DNA of 64,000 nucleotides from Chiua virens (lineage: Eukaryota; Basidiomycota; Agaricomycetes; Boletales; Boletaceae): NCBI GenBank assembly GCA_019787685.1, contig JAHNUO010000002.1, forward strand, positions 682,001 through 746,000. The letters run 5' to 3'. The position numbers and the translations under genes were made by a program. The notes below the pieces were generated by a model. It saw nothing but the letters and a program-made list of their open reading frames with translations. It did not search any database and was not told where the DNA came from. Positions 10,323 to 22,611 of this stretch are shown here, piece by piece. Numbering within the stretch: the first letter of the stretch is position 1; each line of letters opens with the position of its first letter.

Positions 10323-12409
10323 ATGCTCGTCCTGTACGAAACAGCGATGGGCTACTGCCTGTTCAAGCTGAGCGACGCAGCAAAGCTTGATTCAGCTGAT
10401 TTATACAAGGAGTTCGAGACACCAGAGAGAGCAAACAAACTGTGCGTCGTCCTCATGTCAACTTTCATCTTAAAATCAACGTGCCGAATTCGTCCTTCAA
10501 CAGACTCAAGTTGAAAGCTTTGCATCGTTTTACTTCCACGGCCACTGCAGTCGAGGATCTCACCGCCGTTCAAGACGGGAAACTAGGGAAAGGTCTAAAA
10601 AAATTCTTATCAGAGGAGGTAGTGGAGAAAGGCAAGGGGAAGGAATCTTTGGTGGTGATAGATCCTCACTTAGGTACGTGGTATAAGACACACGTTTCTC
10701 GTCCCGTGTGTTCATATACCTCGCAGCCCACTCAATATCGAAGAAGTTGGGGCATCAAGGTCTCGGCATTAGCACCTGAAGGCCATAGTGACCTATGGAG
10801 AGGTATTCGCGCTCAAATAGCAGCTTTGATGGACGGTCTAGGACCCCAAGGATCTTGCAACCATGAGCTTAGGTCTAAGCCATTCATTATCCCGGTATGC
10901 ATGACCATGATGGCGGGCATCAGGTTATTCATACGACTCTCAGTTTCAAGCTAAAATTCTCTCCCAACAAAGTGGACACTATGATAGTGCAAGCCATTGC
11001 CCTCCTGGACGACTTAGACAAGGAAATCAATATTTATGCCATGCGTGTCAAAGTGAGTATATTGCGTCCTCTTCACCTTCGATCATCAATGACACCTTCA
11101 CCGAGGAATGGTATGGGTGGCATTTCCCCGAAATGGCTAAAATAATTTCAGACAACCTGGCGTATGCAAAAGTCGTTCGAGCTATGGGTTTTCGTACCAA
11201 CGCTGCAACGACATCATTCGAAACCATCTTACCGGAGGACCTAGAGGCCGTCCTTAAAGCTGCTGCAGAAATTTCGATGGGTACAGAGATCTCAGACAGC
11301 GATATATCACACATACATGCTCTGTGTGACCAAGTGATATCCATTTCTGCATACCGTGCCCAACTTGCAGAATATCTACGCAACCGCATGAATGCTATTG
11401 CTCCAAATCTCACAGCTCTCGTTGGTGATCTCGTTGGTGCAAGGTTGATATCACATGCTGGGAGTCTTTTGAACTTGGCAAAGCATCCGGCTTCCACAGT
11501 TCAAATCCTTGGTGCCGAGAAGGCACTCTTTCGTGCACTAAAAACAAAACATGATACGCCCAAATACGGGCTCATTTATCATGTGTGTAGTACCTGTTTT
11601 CCTCCTTTCTCTCGACTAATTGAGATATCGACAGGCATCTTTGATTGGCCAGGCTCCTCCGAAGCTCAAGGGAAAGGTGAGTCTGACATCACTGGCATGA
11701 TTTACTTCCATATGTCGACGAATGTATCAGATGGCACGCATGGTCGCGACAAAAGCTGCGCTCTCGATACGTGTCGACGCGCTCACCGATGCCGACGGCA
11801 AGTCGGAGGATCAAGCCCCTTCCATTGGTCTTGAGAATCGTGCAAAATTGGAGTCCCGGTTGCGCGCACTAGAGTACCAAAACGACGTGTCCGGTGCTCG
11901 ACGATATGCGGATGATGGCAAGAAGCAACAGAAGTTTACGATGACAGGAGACACGAAGACATATAACACGGCTGCGGACGCTGTTGACCTCGTGCCTACG
12001 CAACGAGAACCCCTACAGACAGCTATCCAAGCGGTTCTAGATGTGAAGGCTGAAAAGAAAAAAGCGAAAGAAGAGCGGAGGGCAAAGCGGAAGGCCGAGA
12101 AAGAGCGTGCAACGGAGTCGGATAGTGAGAAAATGGACGTCGACGATGAACCGAAAGAAAGCAAGGAAGAGAAAAAACGGAAACGGCGGGAGAGTGGGGG
12201 TCAAACTCAACCAGATGGCAATGAAGCCAAGGTTTGTCTTTGTCTTTGTCTTGATCATTATATGTGGTTACTGAACGTAGGCAAAGGAGCATGGCGAGAC
12301 GGAAGCCGAGCGGAAGGCACGGAAGGAGAGGAAGAAAGCCCTCAAGGCCGAAAAAACCAAAGAGGCCGGTGACTCTCCCAAGAAGAAGAAGAAGAAACAC
12401 GATGCATAG
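10323..12409 (+). CDS. NOP58: NOP58, box C/D snoRNP core protein
   Basis: Nop58 binds box C/D snoRNAs with Nop56, fibrillarin and Snu13 and supports rRNA 2'-O-methylation and 18S processing. The start [18 protein letters not shown] is the canonical N-terminus. Exon 1 is 10323-10441, exon 2 begins 10504. Later blocks are [115 protein letters not shown] and YGLIYHASLIGQ, which cover the NOSIC/Nop domain. The tail is Lys/Glu-rich, ending KKKKKKHDA after a 49-nt intron (12232-12280). Two extra G bases (in the run 10749-10752 and at 10850-10851) break the frame between SISKKLG and SLGLSHSLS; correcting them restores perfect family sequence. Since NOP58 is essential, these are probably sequence errors. 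Confidence 0.93.
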
Positions 12410-12743
12410 CCGCATACGTGCTACTGGGTCGATCCAAAGGTACTTCGGCATTGACACTCGCTGCATCTTATACTACAATACACACCGCACGAAACGTTGT
12501 ACCTTTTATTGACCAGGGCGTAAGCGAACACCAAAGTGCATCGTTTCCGATTCCAACTTGACTGTTGGTAATGGAGTGCTACGGGTTTGCGTACAGATAG
12601 ACACTCAGTGTAACCCGTATACGTACTAAATGAAAATCGTACCATATAGTGTTCGCTTCCGAAGCGCATTATTTGCACAAGTCACTGCTTCGAAAGACCG
12701 GACTCGGACGTTTCGTGAGCGCCTTTCAAAGCAAAATTGGTCC

Positions 12744-14142
12744 ATGCTCTCGAACACTGCTCATCCGATCATCATTGTCACAGGTGCCAACACGTACGAA
12801 AGTTTATCCTTGCTCAGTATTCTTAGTCACTCACTCTTTGCAGCGGTGTCGGTTTTGGCATTTGCCAGCGTCTGCTTTTTCAGTTGACACTCGGGGATCG
12901 CACAGCGATACCAAATGAGGTCGAACTAGAATGCGACGCCCTCACACTCATCCTGGCCTGCCGAAACAAGCAGCGCGCAGAATCCGCTCGCGCCAAGCTC
13001 TGCGACATGGCCGACGAACACGTTCGCGTTGCCAAGTGTTCACCCGACTATGATGGACGCGCAGAAACATTTCGCAAGAACCTGCACATAGCAATTCATA
13101 CCGTCGATTTGGCAGACACTGGGAGCATATTTCACTTTGCAGATGAAGTCGCGCGAAAGTAGGTTCCGTGCACGTCTAGAACTGCTTGCGCGAGCTAAAT
13201 CTCTTTCCTAGCTATCCGTACGTGTCGCACCTCGTTTGCAACGCAGGAGTTGCCCGCTTTGCTAGGATAATCTGGCCGCAAGCGTTGTACCAACTCTTCA
13301 CGGACTGGATCGGGGCAGTCACTGCACCAAGGTTCTACCTTCAGCATGTTGGGGATATGAGCCAGGAGGGTCTGGGTTGGGTATGGCAATGCAACGTGTT
13401 TGGGCACTATGCGATGGTGCGTGCTCTGGCAACCCACAATTATGACACTGATCTCTTCGACTTTAGTTCCGAGCTCTAGAACCCATGTTGGCCAAGTGCA
13501 TGACAACTGGTGGTGCCCGAGTAGCTTGGATTTCGTCACACGAAGCCAGTTCCGAATTTTATGACCCACAGGACTGGCAACTAGTCAAGTCGGAGCATTC
13601 ATATGAATGTTCCAAGTACCAGATGAACATGATATCCCTATACCTGGACCGAGAAGCGGCTCGCGGTCAGCTAGATGGCACGCGAGCCGTGAGGCATCTC
13701 ACTGCGTATCCTGGCGTTGTTGGTACCAGTATAGCTAGTGCCATGCTCTCAGCATTCCAGACGTTTTGGATGTTCGTAGGGTTCTATGTTGTGAGTAGCC
13801 AACATATAAAATGGTGTGGTCATTGAACTGACATCTCGCCAGGCAAGACTCTTGGGATCACCTAATCATCCCATTGACATCTTCAAGGGAGCCATATCTG
13901 CAGTGTATACGTCGCTTGTTGACATCGCAAGCCTACCTACCTCGACAAATCGCGAAGACCCTGTTGCAGTAGGTACTGCTTGGGTTTCGAGGACAAATCG
14001 ATGGGGCCGTGAATATGTCGGGACTACTCAATTCGTCCAATCCCAGGAAGAGCAAGTTCAAACTGAAGAATTGTTGGAAAAGTGTGATCGTCTTCTGAAA
14101 ACTTTCTGTGACGTCCAAGGAAGAAAGTCCCCGTCTGGCTAG
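12744..14142 (+). CDS. ERG27: ERG27, 3-ketosteroid reductase (ergosterol pathway)
   Basis: Short-chain dehydrogenase that reduces the C-3 ketone during sterol C-4 demethylation at the endoplasmic reticulum. Exons: 12744-12793, 12844-13158, 13212-13416, 13467-13790 and 13843-14142; introns 50-53 nt, all in frame. The joined N-terminus reads IIIVTGANTGVGFGICQRLL, the NADPH-binding TGxxxGxG loop. SHLVCNAGVA is the NAG motif, and YECSKYQ holds the catalytic Tyr-x3-Lys. HYAMFRALEPML crosses an intron cleanly. The start at 12744 was preferred over the upstream in-frame ATG at 12630 because homologues begin a few residues before the Rossmann strand. ERG27 assignment rather than a generic SDR rests on the long insertions after the first strand and overall resemblance. 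No frameshift. Confidence 0.8.
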
Positions 14143-14304
14143 AGCAAACGGTTGGCCAGTGCATTACCATGGTGCATGAGTTATGTGATCTCTTTGCCGT
14201 CTTCTCCTAGTAGACATTACATGGATCTAGTCTTCAGTACAATTATCCTATAATATATCACGAAGATGACTCTACGTGCGGGAGAACCTTTCCCAGAACC
14301 TCTG
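14143..14304. other. Convergent intergenic gap ERG27/NCS6
   Basis: Only 162 bp separate the two stop codons of these tail-to-tail genes; presumably both 3' UTRs overlap here. Confidence 0.4.
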
Positions 14305-15683
14305 CTATGGGCCTGTCTGAGGTTGTTCGATGGAAAGGGTAATATGTGTTGATCGAAATTGAGGGATAGTTCGTAAATCATCTGGCGCAGGACCGAGTGC
14401 GTCTAGCTTTTTCCTGGCTCTGTCCGTCTGCGGAATGGGTGGAAACTACTGATCTATAATGGGGTGGGAGTTGACTTACTGTCACAGAACTTGCCACACC
14501 TCGCTCAAGGCCTTCTAGGAGCGTACATGCTTTGCACAATTCGTTGCTGGACATGTAGCCGCAACGCTTGCACGTCTCTGGAAAGCTGTTACTGCAAAAA
14601 TACAGTCAAGGGTAGCACCCAACCTCACGTTGTGGTTTCTGTGTTGCCTTTCACATCTTCCCTCACTTCAAACGCTTCGCCAGAGTGAATTATATCAATA
14701 ATAGCAGTGGGGCGAGCAGCTTCCAGATCTTTAAGGAATGTTCGGGCATGCCCACGATACGCATCCGGGGAGTAGATGCACTCCGTCGAAAAGTAATCAA
14801 GTTTCTTGAAGTATGCATACCTTCCATGAATGAGACGGCCGTATGCTTGACAAGTAACAGACGACGAACATGACGATCTCCTTTTCGTACGCATATTTGA
14901 AGGGTTTGGACCTCTTGATGCTATCCTCGCCTTGGGTGCAAATCAACGTGCATCGCCCAAGACGGGCGATATCACCGCGCATGACTGCAATACATACTTC
15001 AGACAATGAATTTTCTGGGGTAAATGGTGCACACCATTCATCAGCACAGTTTCCGCAATGTCGTCCGCGTTGTGGCCAGTGACAATGTGATCGACGTTGA
15101 GAGAAGCGGCACCTCTGTCGAGGGCTTGCCGTCGGAAAACACCACAGAATGTGCAATTGTTCTTCTTGCCTATCTCTGCGACGACGGCGTCCATTGTCCA
15201 CCCATAGAGCTCTTCATAGGTAAGAATTTTGAGTGGCAAGTTATATTGCTGCTGGTTTCGTTTCACTGTCTGTTCCGAAGAATCAGATAATGTCACGAGG
15301 GACGACATAGATCGTATATACCTCCAGCGAATCATCCCTATAGCCAGTTATTCCTTCGTCTATGGAGAGTAGATATAGATCCAGACCATAGCCATATCGA
15401 TCGTTCAATGTCTTCATGACGTATGCAAGCACCGTGGAGTCTGATGCTCGGACATGGGCAACGTATTGGTTCTATGAAAGCACGGAGAGCACGTACCTTT
15501 TCCTCCGGATGCACCAATGGCAACTCTGTCACCTGGCTTGAACAACTTTGCGTCCGTGATCGTGTGATGGACCTCCGTCTCAAAGACGAAGAAGAAGCAG
15601 TCTTTGCATATCTGCTGGCCGGTCTTTGGCCTCCTCAGTATTGCTTTAGCCTTGTGGCATAGAGCACAAGATACAGGAGACAT
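14305..15683 (-). CDS. NCS6: NCS6/CTU1, cytoplasmic tRNA 2-thiolation enzyme
   Basis: Ncs6 (Ctu1) adenylates and thiolates U34 of Lys, Glu and Gln tRNAs using sulfur passed through Urm1. Exon 1 (15683-15497) encodes the N-terminal zinc motif [14 protein letters not shown]...CKDC and the ATP-binding GASGGK, which joins across a 55-nt intron to [19 protein letters not shown]. Next come [97 protein letters not shown] and [13 protein letters not shown]. The C-terminal zinc pair is [16 protein letters not shown], and the protein ends with [12 protein letters not shown] and a short tail, stop at 14305. Seven or so introns all keep frame. No frameshift. It is divergent from NOP9. Confidence 0.9.
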
Positions 15684-15808
15684 GAAGGCTTTGATGATGG
15701 AGGACGATCTGAGCAGTGATCGGAGATGGCTTGTGAGTCACCCGTTTTGGTAATCCGGCTTGAGCCCACTTTCAACTCGACACTCCAAGACCAGCCAGGA
15801 ATCCCAGG
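15684..15808. promoter_or_regulatory. Divergent promoter NCS6/NOP9
   Basis: 125 bp separate the head-to-head start codons of NCS6 and NOP9. Both genes serve translation capacity (tRNA thiolation, ribosome assembly), so shared control is plausible but is inference. Confidence 0.45.
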
Positions 15809-18685
15809 ATGCCCAGAGAAATTCGAAAACGCGGAAAGAAACATAAAAAATCACAAAGCCAAGTCCTTCCAGAGGATCACACACACGAGCGTGAAGATAA
15901 CACTTCCAAAGCGCCATCCTGGATACTTACCCTCTCGCGAAGCAGAGAACACGCACCCAGAAGCACCCTTTGGATACTGTCGACCAAGATGTGAAGGCGT
16001 ACTTTCGCACCGTCGATGAACAAATCCAATCCTGGCAAGAAAACCAGGCACAGCCAGAGGATGAGGATGCCGATCTCGACCCCAATGAAGGTGTGCACTT
16101 CTGTCAGAGCATAGAATTCTGACGCTTACCGGTCGTTATGGCGCATCCTGAAGCAAAGCGCGTTTTCTTTGTTGCAGCTCTCAGTGAGATGTCTGGGAAG
16201 GAGAAGCAACTTGCTACAGATCCAGATTGCTCCGTTATACTTGAGAGAATGGTATATTCAATGGATGACTTTGTTTTACGGGTCTTGGTGGACACATTAA
16301 GTGGATCGTGTGTTTTTATCTTGTTTTATCTTTGCCTACAGGCTGACGAGTCGGGGATAGATACGAAGTGCTTTTCAAACACAGATTCGCTTCGCATGTG
16401 TGCCAAACATTATTATTGGTTTCCGCTGCTACGATCTCTAGGGAGGTATGAGTTTGCCTTCGGTGTCGTTCCGGTGATCACAATCAAGGACATGTGCAGG
16501 TCAAAAATATCTTTCCTGACCGTTCCCGCTTCCGGGGAGAATGGTGAATTGAGAACACTCACGCAACTTGTGCTAGACATATGCGAAGTGAGTGGTCTAG
16601 TTCATCTGCGCTCTCGAGTTTGACAATCTTGCACAGGAAATTGGCCCCAGATTCAACACTCTCATCATGGATCCATTTGCATCGCATGTGTTGCGTTCCT
16701 TGCTCCTTTTACTTTGTCCAACTGTACTTCCAGAGGATTCAGCTCGGAAATCTATGCGCTCGAGAAAGAGCATGTCATGGAAGGCAAAACAGGGCTGACA
16801 TGAAATCAGTGTTTTCGAACGACAAAGGCAAGGAGACTTGTGCTTCACTCAGCTCAGTTCCTAGCTCGTTTCATCACGCCGCCAGCCAATTTTTGCGAAT
16901 ATTAAGGGATGGACTCGATGCAAACGAAGTCAGGGCACTAGCCGCCAATAAAGTAGCAAGCCCATTATTAGGGGTGGGTTTCCGTCCCAAATCCTCCAAC
17001 TTCTTGATTCGAATTATAGGTCATTCAAGCTCGTTCTTGAGATCGAGGCGGATCATAACAGTGCCTCGTTCCCTGACTCCCTCATGGATCGAGTTCTGGT
17101 TGGAATGATCAAGGCGTGTCGTACGTGTTTGCTTCTCCTTTCCCCCTGCTACCCCTCATAAGTGGATACGTGTTGGTGCTATAGACGAGAATTCCACAAC
17201 ATCAATTCAGCCGTCCGACTACCTTCTTACGCTACTCAGGGATCCCACTTCTTCTCACTTGCTAGAAACGTTGGTATCACGATGTCCCCAACAAGTCTTC
17301 AATCTACTTTGGTCAACGTATTTCGAGGGCAAACTTGTTCGGCTGGCGCTCCACCCAGTTGCAAACTTCGTTGTTGCTAAAGCCGTTGAACGGCAGGACA
17401 GCAAACAACTCGGCGCGACCCTCGAGTCACTCAAGTCGTCGTGGAGCAAACTAATAAGCAAGTCTAGCTTTATGAGAGTGATATTTTACTGAATGACATG
17501 CAGAATCCTCCAGGACAGGAGTTCTACGCGCATTGATAGATAGGTCCCGTTCTCTCGGGGCGCACCAAAACGACGTCTGTGAGGTCAGTCTCCCGTGATA
17601 ACTGATTGAGCTCTGAGTTAACCTCAGTGAAGGCTGCCTTTGCTGCAGTCGAGATCTCGGATTCAGACGACAGGAATAATCTTGTCCCGTGTATACTCCT
17701 CTTGAAGTCGTTAGAGGTGTGTTTGATCAATGCTCTCTACCATGTAGTCTCACAGCTTTCCAAGGAATACCAAGCACTTCCTGCACCAGGAGAGCGTCCA
17801 TTAGATACGGGTCATAAGAAACACAGTAGTAAAGGCAACTCAGACAATTCCAGAGAACCCAAGATCCAAGGCGCTCTTATTTTACAATCTCTATTGAGGC
17901 TCGAGGAGCCTCACTGCTCGATAGTAATCGATAGGTTTGCATGTTCGAGTATGATTTCACATCTGTCTAATTGTTTTGATAGCATCAGTTCACTCTCCAT
18001 GAGAGACCTCATACGCATAGCGCATAATGCGATAAGTTCCCGTGTCCTCGACGCCCTCTTTGAATCACCAGCCGTACCTTTCAAAGCCAAACGACAATTC
18101 GTCACGTCTCTGATCGGTCATTATCATTCTCTTGTGGATGACCGAATAGGAAGTCGAGTCGTCGATCGTTGTTGGGCTTTTGCAGATCCCTACTTGAGGG
18201 TGCGTCCAGAGTGCTCCAAATGATGCGACTCTCATATTTGCTATAGGAGAAGATTGCTCGCTCTCTAATTCCTTCCGAGCAGGCGCTTGCCGCGTCCTAC
18301 TATGGGAAATTCTTTGCTCGTAATCTCAACCTATACTTGCTACAGCGGCGACCGGACGAATGGAAGTCTCTGCAGGCGAACAACAAAACGAGCTCCACGA
18401 AGTCGGATCAGCCAAGTTCGCACTCTCCCGCTCGTCCACAAACAGACCCGTCCTTGTCGACGACGCTGCAAAAGTCTCAGAAGAGGCGCGGCGTGCCCGA
18501 GGATGAAATCGACGCAGTTTTCAATGCTACGTTGGGAAACCAAACCAAACCAGCGGCAGTGGGACATGTGTTCCGCGCTGGATGCTCTACATTCTGGAGA
18601 TACACAAATGTCGGAGGTTTTGGATGCCATCCGGGAAGCGCCAAGCGGCGAGAGCAGGCATAAGAAAAGGAAAAAAGCTCATTGA
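15809..18685 (+). CDS. NOP9: NOP9, Pumilio-repeat nucleolar 40S assembly factor
   Basis: Nop9 is a nucleolar Puf-repeat RNA-binding protein that protects the 20S pre-rRNA cleavage site. The start [14 protein letters not shown] is the family N-terminus. Then [171 protein letters not shown] and [17 protein letters not shown] give the Puf repeats in order. The tail [11 protein letters not shown]...KKRKKAH is typical. One intron (17458-17503) is GC-AG. Five single-base breaks (about 15929, 15974-15981, 16518-16521, 16796, 18540-18575) interrupt it as given; the gene is essential in yeast, so assembly error is likely. Confidence 0.85.
17458..17503 (+). other. GC-AG intron in NOP9
   Basis: A 46-nt intron with donor GCAAGT and acceptor TGCAG joins SSWSKLI to [15 protein letters not shown] in frame. 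The donor matches the strong +3 to +6 consensus usual for GC-AG introns, and an ACTGAATGAC branch region lies about 15 nt before the acceptor. Confidence 0.75.
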
Positions 18686-19227
18686 TAGTGAGGACAGTCC
18701 TGATCCATTCTATAGAGAACGAATGTCAACAGCGTTGTTTGTACATTCCGTGTGGCCGACACGCGAATGTCATCAAAAAGAATGCCAGATCATATATCGA
18801 TGACGTTCCTTCGTCCGGAGGGCGACTTTCAGCGCAGTTCACAATCATGCAGGATATTGCCATCGAGTCGCATGCAAGCCAGCATCCCTTTGTAAAACAT
18901 TATATAATGCAAGGGCCACAAGGCTCAAGCTTGATCTTAGTTCCGACCTCGACAACGTTGTGATATCTCAACATCAACAGTACTTACATTGTTTAAACCA
19001 CCGACTGCATGAGGGAGTCTCTGTTTAGGTGACCGGGTTTGTGTCGAAGCACTTTCAAGTTTCGACCCATTGACAGCCTGAGGGCGAAGACGAACTTCGA
19101 AGCTTAAGTACTTAAGTTCCGAATCGGGTTAGTCGGGTCCAAAACCATGCTAATCGCTACCTACATCGCTCGCAGCTGGTCCGACGGACCTCGTGTACTG
19201 TGGTTTAACAGAACTTCGTTGACCAAG
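18686..19227. other. Intergenic region, no gene seen
   Basis: About 540 bp after NOP9. A 93-codon open frame at 18682-18963 has no recognisable domain and overlaps the NOP9 end; I consider it chance. The rest should hold the promoter of the following hydrolase. Confidence 0.4.
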
Positions 19228-20534
19228 ATGTGCCCCATGACGATTCCATTCACCGACCTAAACCTACTCGTTGCTGCGAGCTTCCTCTTGAATTTATTCC
19301 TCCTTTATCGTCTTAGGCGTGTTCGAGTGTATGGGCCAGACCCACACCCTTCAGTAGGCAGCAACTTGAAAGCTTTGCACACCCGGGAGTATTTTTATGT
19401 CGGCGGGAGTTATGTTCCCCATAGCTCCTCCATGATCCACCATGGTCAAATGTATGTCGAGCGTCTGACACCAGCCAGAGTGACACGCCCCATTCCGCTC
19501 CTTTTCATGCATGGGAATGGAATGACCGGGACAAACTGGTTGAATACCCCTGATGGGCGACCTGGTTGGGCAGACTACTTCTTGAACGAGGGTTACGAGG
19601 TGAATTTTCTGAGTGTCCCAACGCTAGATGGAATCAAGTTTATGAATAGTTTTGTTTTCTAGGTGTACATTGTTGATCAACCCGCCCGAGGACGCTCGCC
19701 GTGGCACTCTCAAGTGGATGGCACGAACGTTACCTTCCCGACCGGGGTAATCGAGTCACGATTCACGGCCACGAAAGAGCATGCGCTTTGGTCACAGGCT
19801 ACCCTACATACACAGTGGCCAGGAAGTGGGATCCAGGGTGACCCGACGTTTGACGCCTTTTATCGTTCTATGGTACCCAGTCTCACGTCCGCGGTGGAGG
19901 CCTCGGAGCTCACAAAAGTAGCTGGGTCCGAACTGCTTGACAAAATAGGCGTGCGTGATCGAGTCTCGTTGGATTGACTTTGTGGCTTGTTGATGATGTG
20001 CTGTCCATCTAGCCGGTTATCTTGGTCACCCACTCGCAATCCGGGTACCTCGGATGGATCCTGGGCGATGTACGTCCCGACTTGGTCAAAGCGATCGTCG
20101 CTCTCGAGCCCAACGGACCACCGTTTCAAAATGCCATCTTTACGAGAGACCCCGAGCGCTTGTTTGGCCTGACCGACATTCCACTCAACTTTGACCCACC
20201 TGTGTCGTCCGTGTCCGAGTTGCGACCGGTGTTAGTTCACGAGGGAGAAAATTGCGCATCCCTGCAGCAACCCTTTCCTCCCCGACAACTGGTTCATCTC
20301 GCCCGAATTCCCGTCCTTGTTGTCACGTCAGAGTCAGGGTACCACGCTGTTTACGACGACTTCACAATCCAGTTTCTCCAAGACGCCGGTGTCGATGTCA
20401 AACATGTACGTCTAGAGAGTGTCGGCATCCGTGGCAATGGGCACATGTTGTTCATGGAGCTCAATTCGAAACAAATCGTAGCTGAAGTGGTGGAACCTTG
20501 GATCAGACAGTTTCTAGTTACCGGTTCAAAATGA
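19228..20534 (+). CDS. Membrane-anchored alpha/beta hydrolase
   Basis: Serine hydrolase of the alpha/beta fold; substrate unknown. Exons: 19228-19599, 19663-19950 and 20013-20534, introns 63 and 62 nt, all in frame. An N-terminal hydrophobic segment (LLVAASFLLNLFLLYRL, roughly residues 11-30) looks like a signal anchor. LLFMHGNGMTGTNW contains the oxyanion-hole HGNG loop, VYIVDQPARGRS the conserved strand 4 region, VTHSQSG the nucleophile elbow with Ser, and GIRGNGHML the catalytic His. A later Asp/Glu has not been assigned. An in-frame ATG at 19147 would add 27 residues; the later start puts the anchor at the N-terminus. Similar proteins occur in many fungi and bacteria as uncharacterised esterase/lipase-like enzymes. 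Confidence 0.75.
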
Positions 20535-20725
20535 ATTTGACGTGGCGACCTCTCTTGGTACCCTTCGCTATGTTACTCCCAGCCGATCGTGGATGAACTA
20601 TACATGTATGTACTAGTATGTATGAACGAATGAAACATTTGATGATTTACGCGAGGCGAAAATGTTGTATTCTTGCTCCGAAATAACTGAGGCGCAAGAA
20701 CAACAGGAGATATGAACGAGTCTCG

Positions 20726-22434
20726 TCATGACATATCTACATCCTGGAACAAATCCGGCCGAGGTTCACCCCTCGCTACAGAGTTCACCAGCTCCCGCCG
20801 TACTTCGGGTCCGATTTGAGGGTGTGGATTCACCCGAACAACATCCAGTAGCGCATCCTTCTGATCCGGCGTCAGATCAGGCGAATATCTGAAATGATGG
20901 TCAGCCACCAACTCTAAATCGAATCATCACATTTACCTTTGAGAGAAGGCCAGAAGACTCTGGTGCCAGAGAACCGGAAGCTTCTCGGTATCCCCGCGAG
21001 AGCGGGCCTTGTAAGTATTTGAAAGACGGATGAAATGAAAGACGAGCGCGTCGACGACTTTATAGGGTAGTTGATATTTCTTATCGATAAGTACTCGTAT
21101 GAACAATGAATTGGGACCTGTGGGAAGTTGGATGAAACTCGCGTTGAATTCTGTAAACACATACCGGCGTAGTCCATTTGGGCGATCCGCAGTAATGCCG
21201 CAGCTGAGTGAAGGACAGGGAACCTTCTTTTTGGCGACCACGGATGCTATGATAGCTGCTTCTTTAAGTGTACACCCACCCTGGATTAAAGAGAGCTGAG
21301 TAATGGGATTGAGGGAACGTGTCAATGGGCTCACCTCCAACATAGGGAATACGATGCCTTTGAAGAAAGCACCGGGTTTGTACAACGCACGCTTCAGGGC
21401 TTCGTAGTACTGAACGTTAAGTTTTGTGTTGGATTGAATATCCTCCCGTATTGCGTCGAGTAATACAACAGATAAGAATAGCTGCGCTTGTGGTGGCTTC
21501 ATAGTGGATACAAAGATCTGGGTGGCGGCACGGCAAGCATGTGGACTCCATTGTTCGGGTTTTGTGAGGGCTAAGATACGCGCCCAAGCAGGAAGTGATG
21601 GTACGACCTTGAATAATTTTGGCAATGGCCCAGACTTGTATCCCTGGAGAAAAATCGCCAGCCTGGGTATGTTTCTATATTGGACCGAGACTCCATATGG
21701 AGCGAACACGCACTTTGAGTATGACTTAACCAGTCTAGGGTCAAGCCCTAGGGCTGGATGAGGGTGCGCCTGGTCTTCGACGGGCGTAAGATGGTACGTG
21801 GGACAAGGAAGTTGGAAGGGACAGACCTTGTTGTACCTTTTGGATCACGGTAACGTTTCCTCCCTTGGTATTTTCAAGCTTCGAGAGGATGACGTCGGCT
21901 AGAGTACGCCGTTCACCAGAGTTGGGTGGAAGCAGTGTGTCCAGTGCTTGTACATCTGCGGTGTCAATATGCTATCTGCCATGAACGGTCATCAGGGAGA
22001 CAGAACGGGATAAACTTACGAACATAGCCTCGGGGTCGCCATCTTCACTTATTTCCTCGTCCTGCTCGTTATCGCTTTCGTCGGAAAAGTCGTCTGTTGT
22101 GCGCATCTGGGGTTGCAGATTGCGCGAGTCTGCAAGCCTCGTTATCATCCTCGTCCTGGTCGTCTGGGATTTCAAGTTCTTCCTGCTGATCGCGGGCAAG
22201 CTCGAAGATTTTTTGGGATGTTTTTGGGTCGAGAATGACCTGGCAGACCATTTAACTTTGGTCATACGATGTAAACTGTGGAGTTACCTCGTCGTTGTCC
22301 TCCTCTGCGGAGTGTGTCTTTCGTCGCTTACCGGGCTGAGAGACACGACCATACTTTGCATAGAGCTCGTCCGCATCGAGCTGAGCAAGGAGGTGGTCGT
22401 GACGTTGTTTTTGAGGTTTTTGGGTCCTTGGCAT
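20726..22434 (-). CDS. ENP1: ENP1/bystin, 40S ribosome biogenesis factor
   Basis: Enp1 (bystin) binds late nucleolar and early cytoplasmic pre-40S particles and is needed for their export. The N-terminus MPRTQKPQKQRHDHLLAQL is followed by an acidic region, then GYKSGPLPKLFKVVPSLPAW, ALTKPEQWSPHACRAATQIF, PPQAQLFLSVVLLDAIREDI, LNVQYYEALKRALYKPGAFF, KGIVFPMLE, GGCTLKEAAIIASVVAKKKV, GPNSLFIRVLIDKKYQLPYK and VVDALVFHFIRL, the bystin domain in order. The last exon begins YSPDLTPDQKDALLDVV after a 49-nt intron. Two single-base breaks need bridging: base 21216 (between KKKVP and VLHSAAALLRIAQMDYAG) and about 22121-22128 in the acidic region. Convergent with the hydrolase upstream. Confidence 0.9.
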
Positions 22435-22611
22435 AGTTTGTGTCGAATTTCAAGCAATCATTAATGATAGTCGAGATACTAATGATTCGATCGAGTGGCT
22501 GTGCCAGGGCATGAGGGGAGATAGTTTGAGTTCACCCTGTCACGGCAACCTCGGGGTCAGGCCAGCTTAAAAGCGCGTTAGACATTTGTGATTCTTTCCC
22601 CCTCGTTTGTC

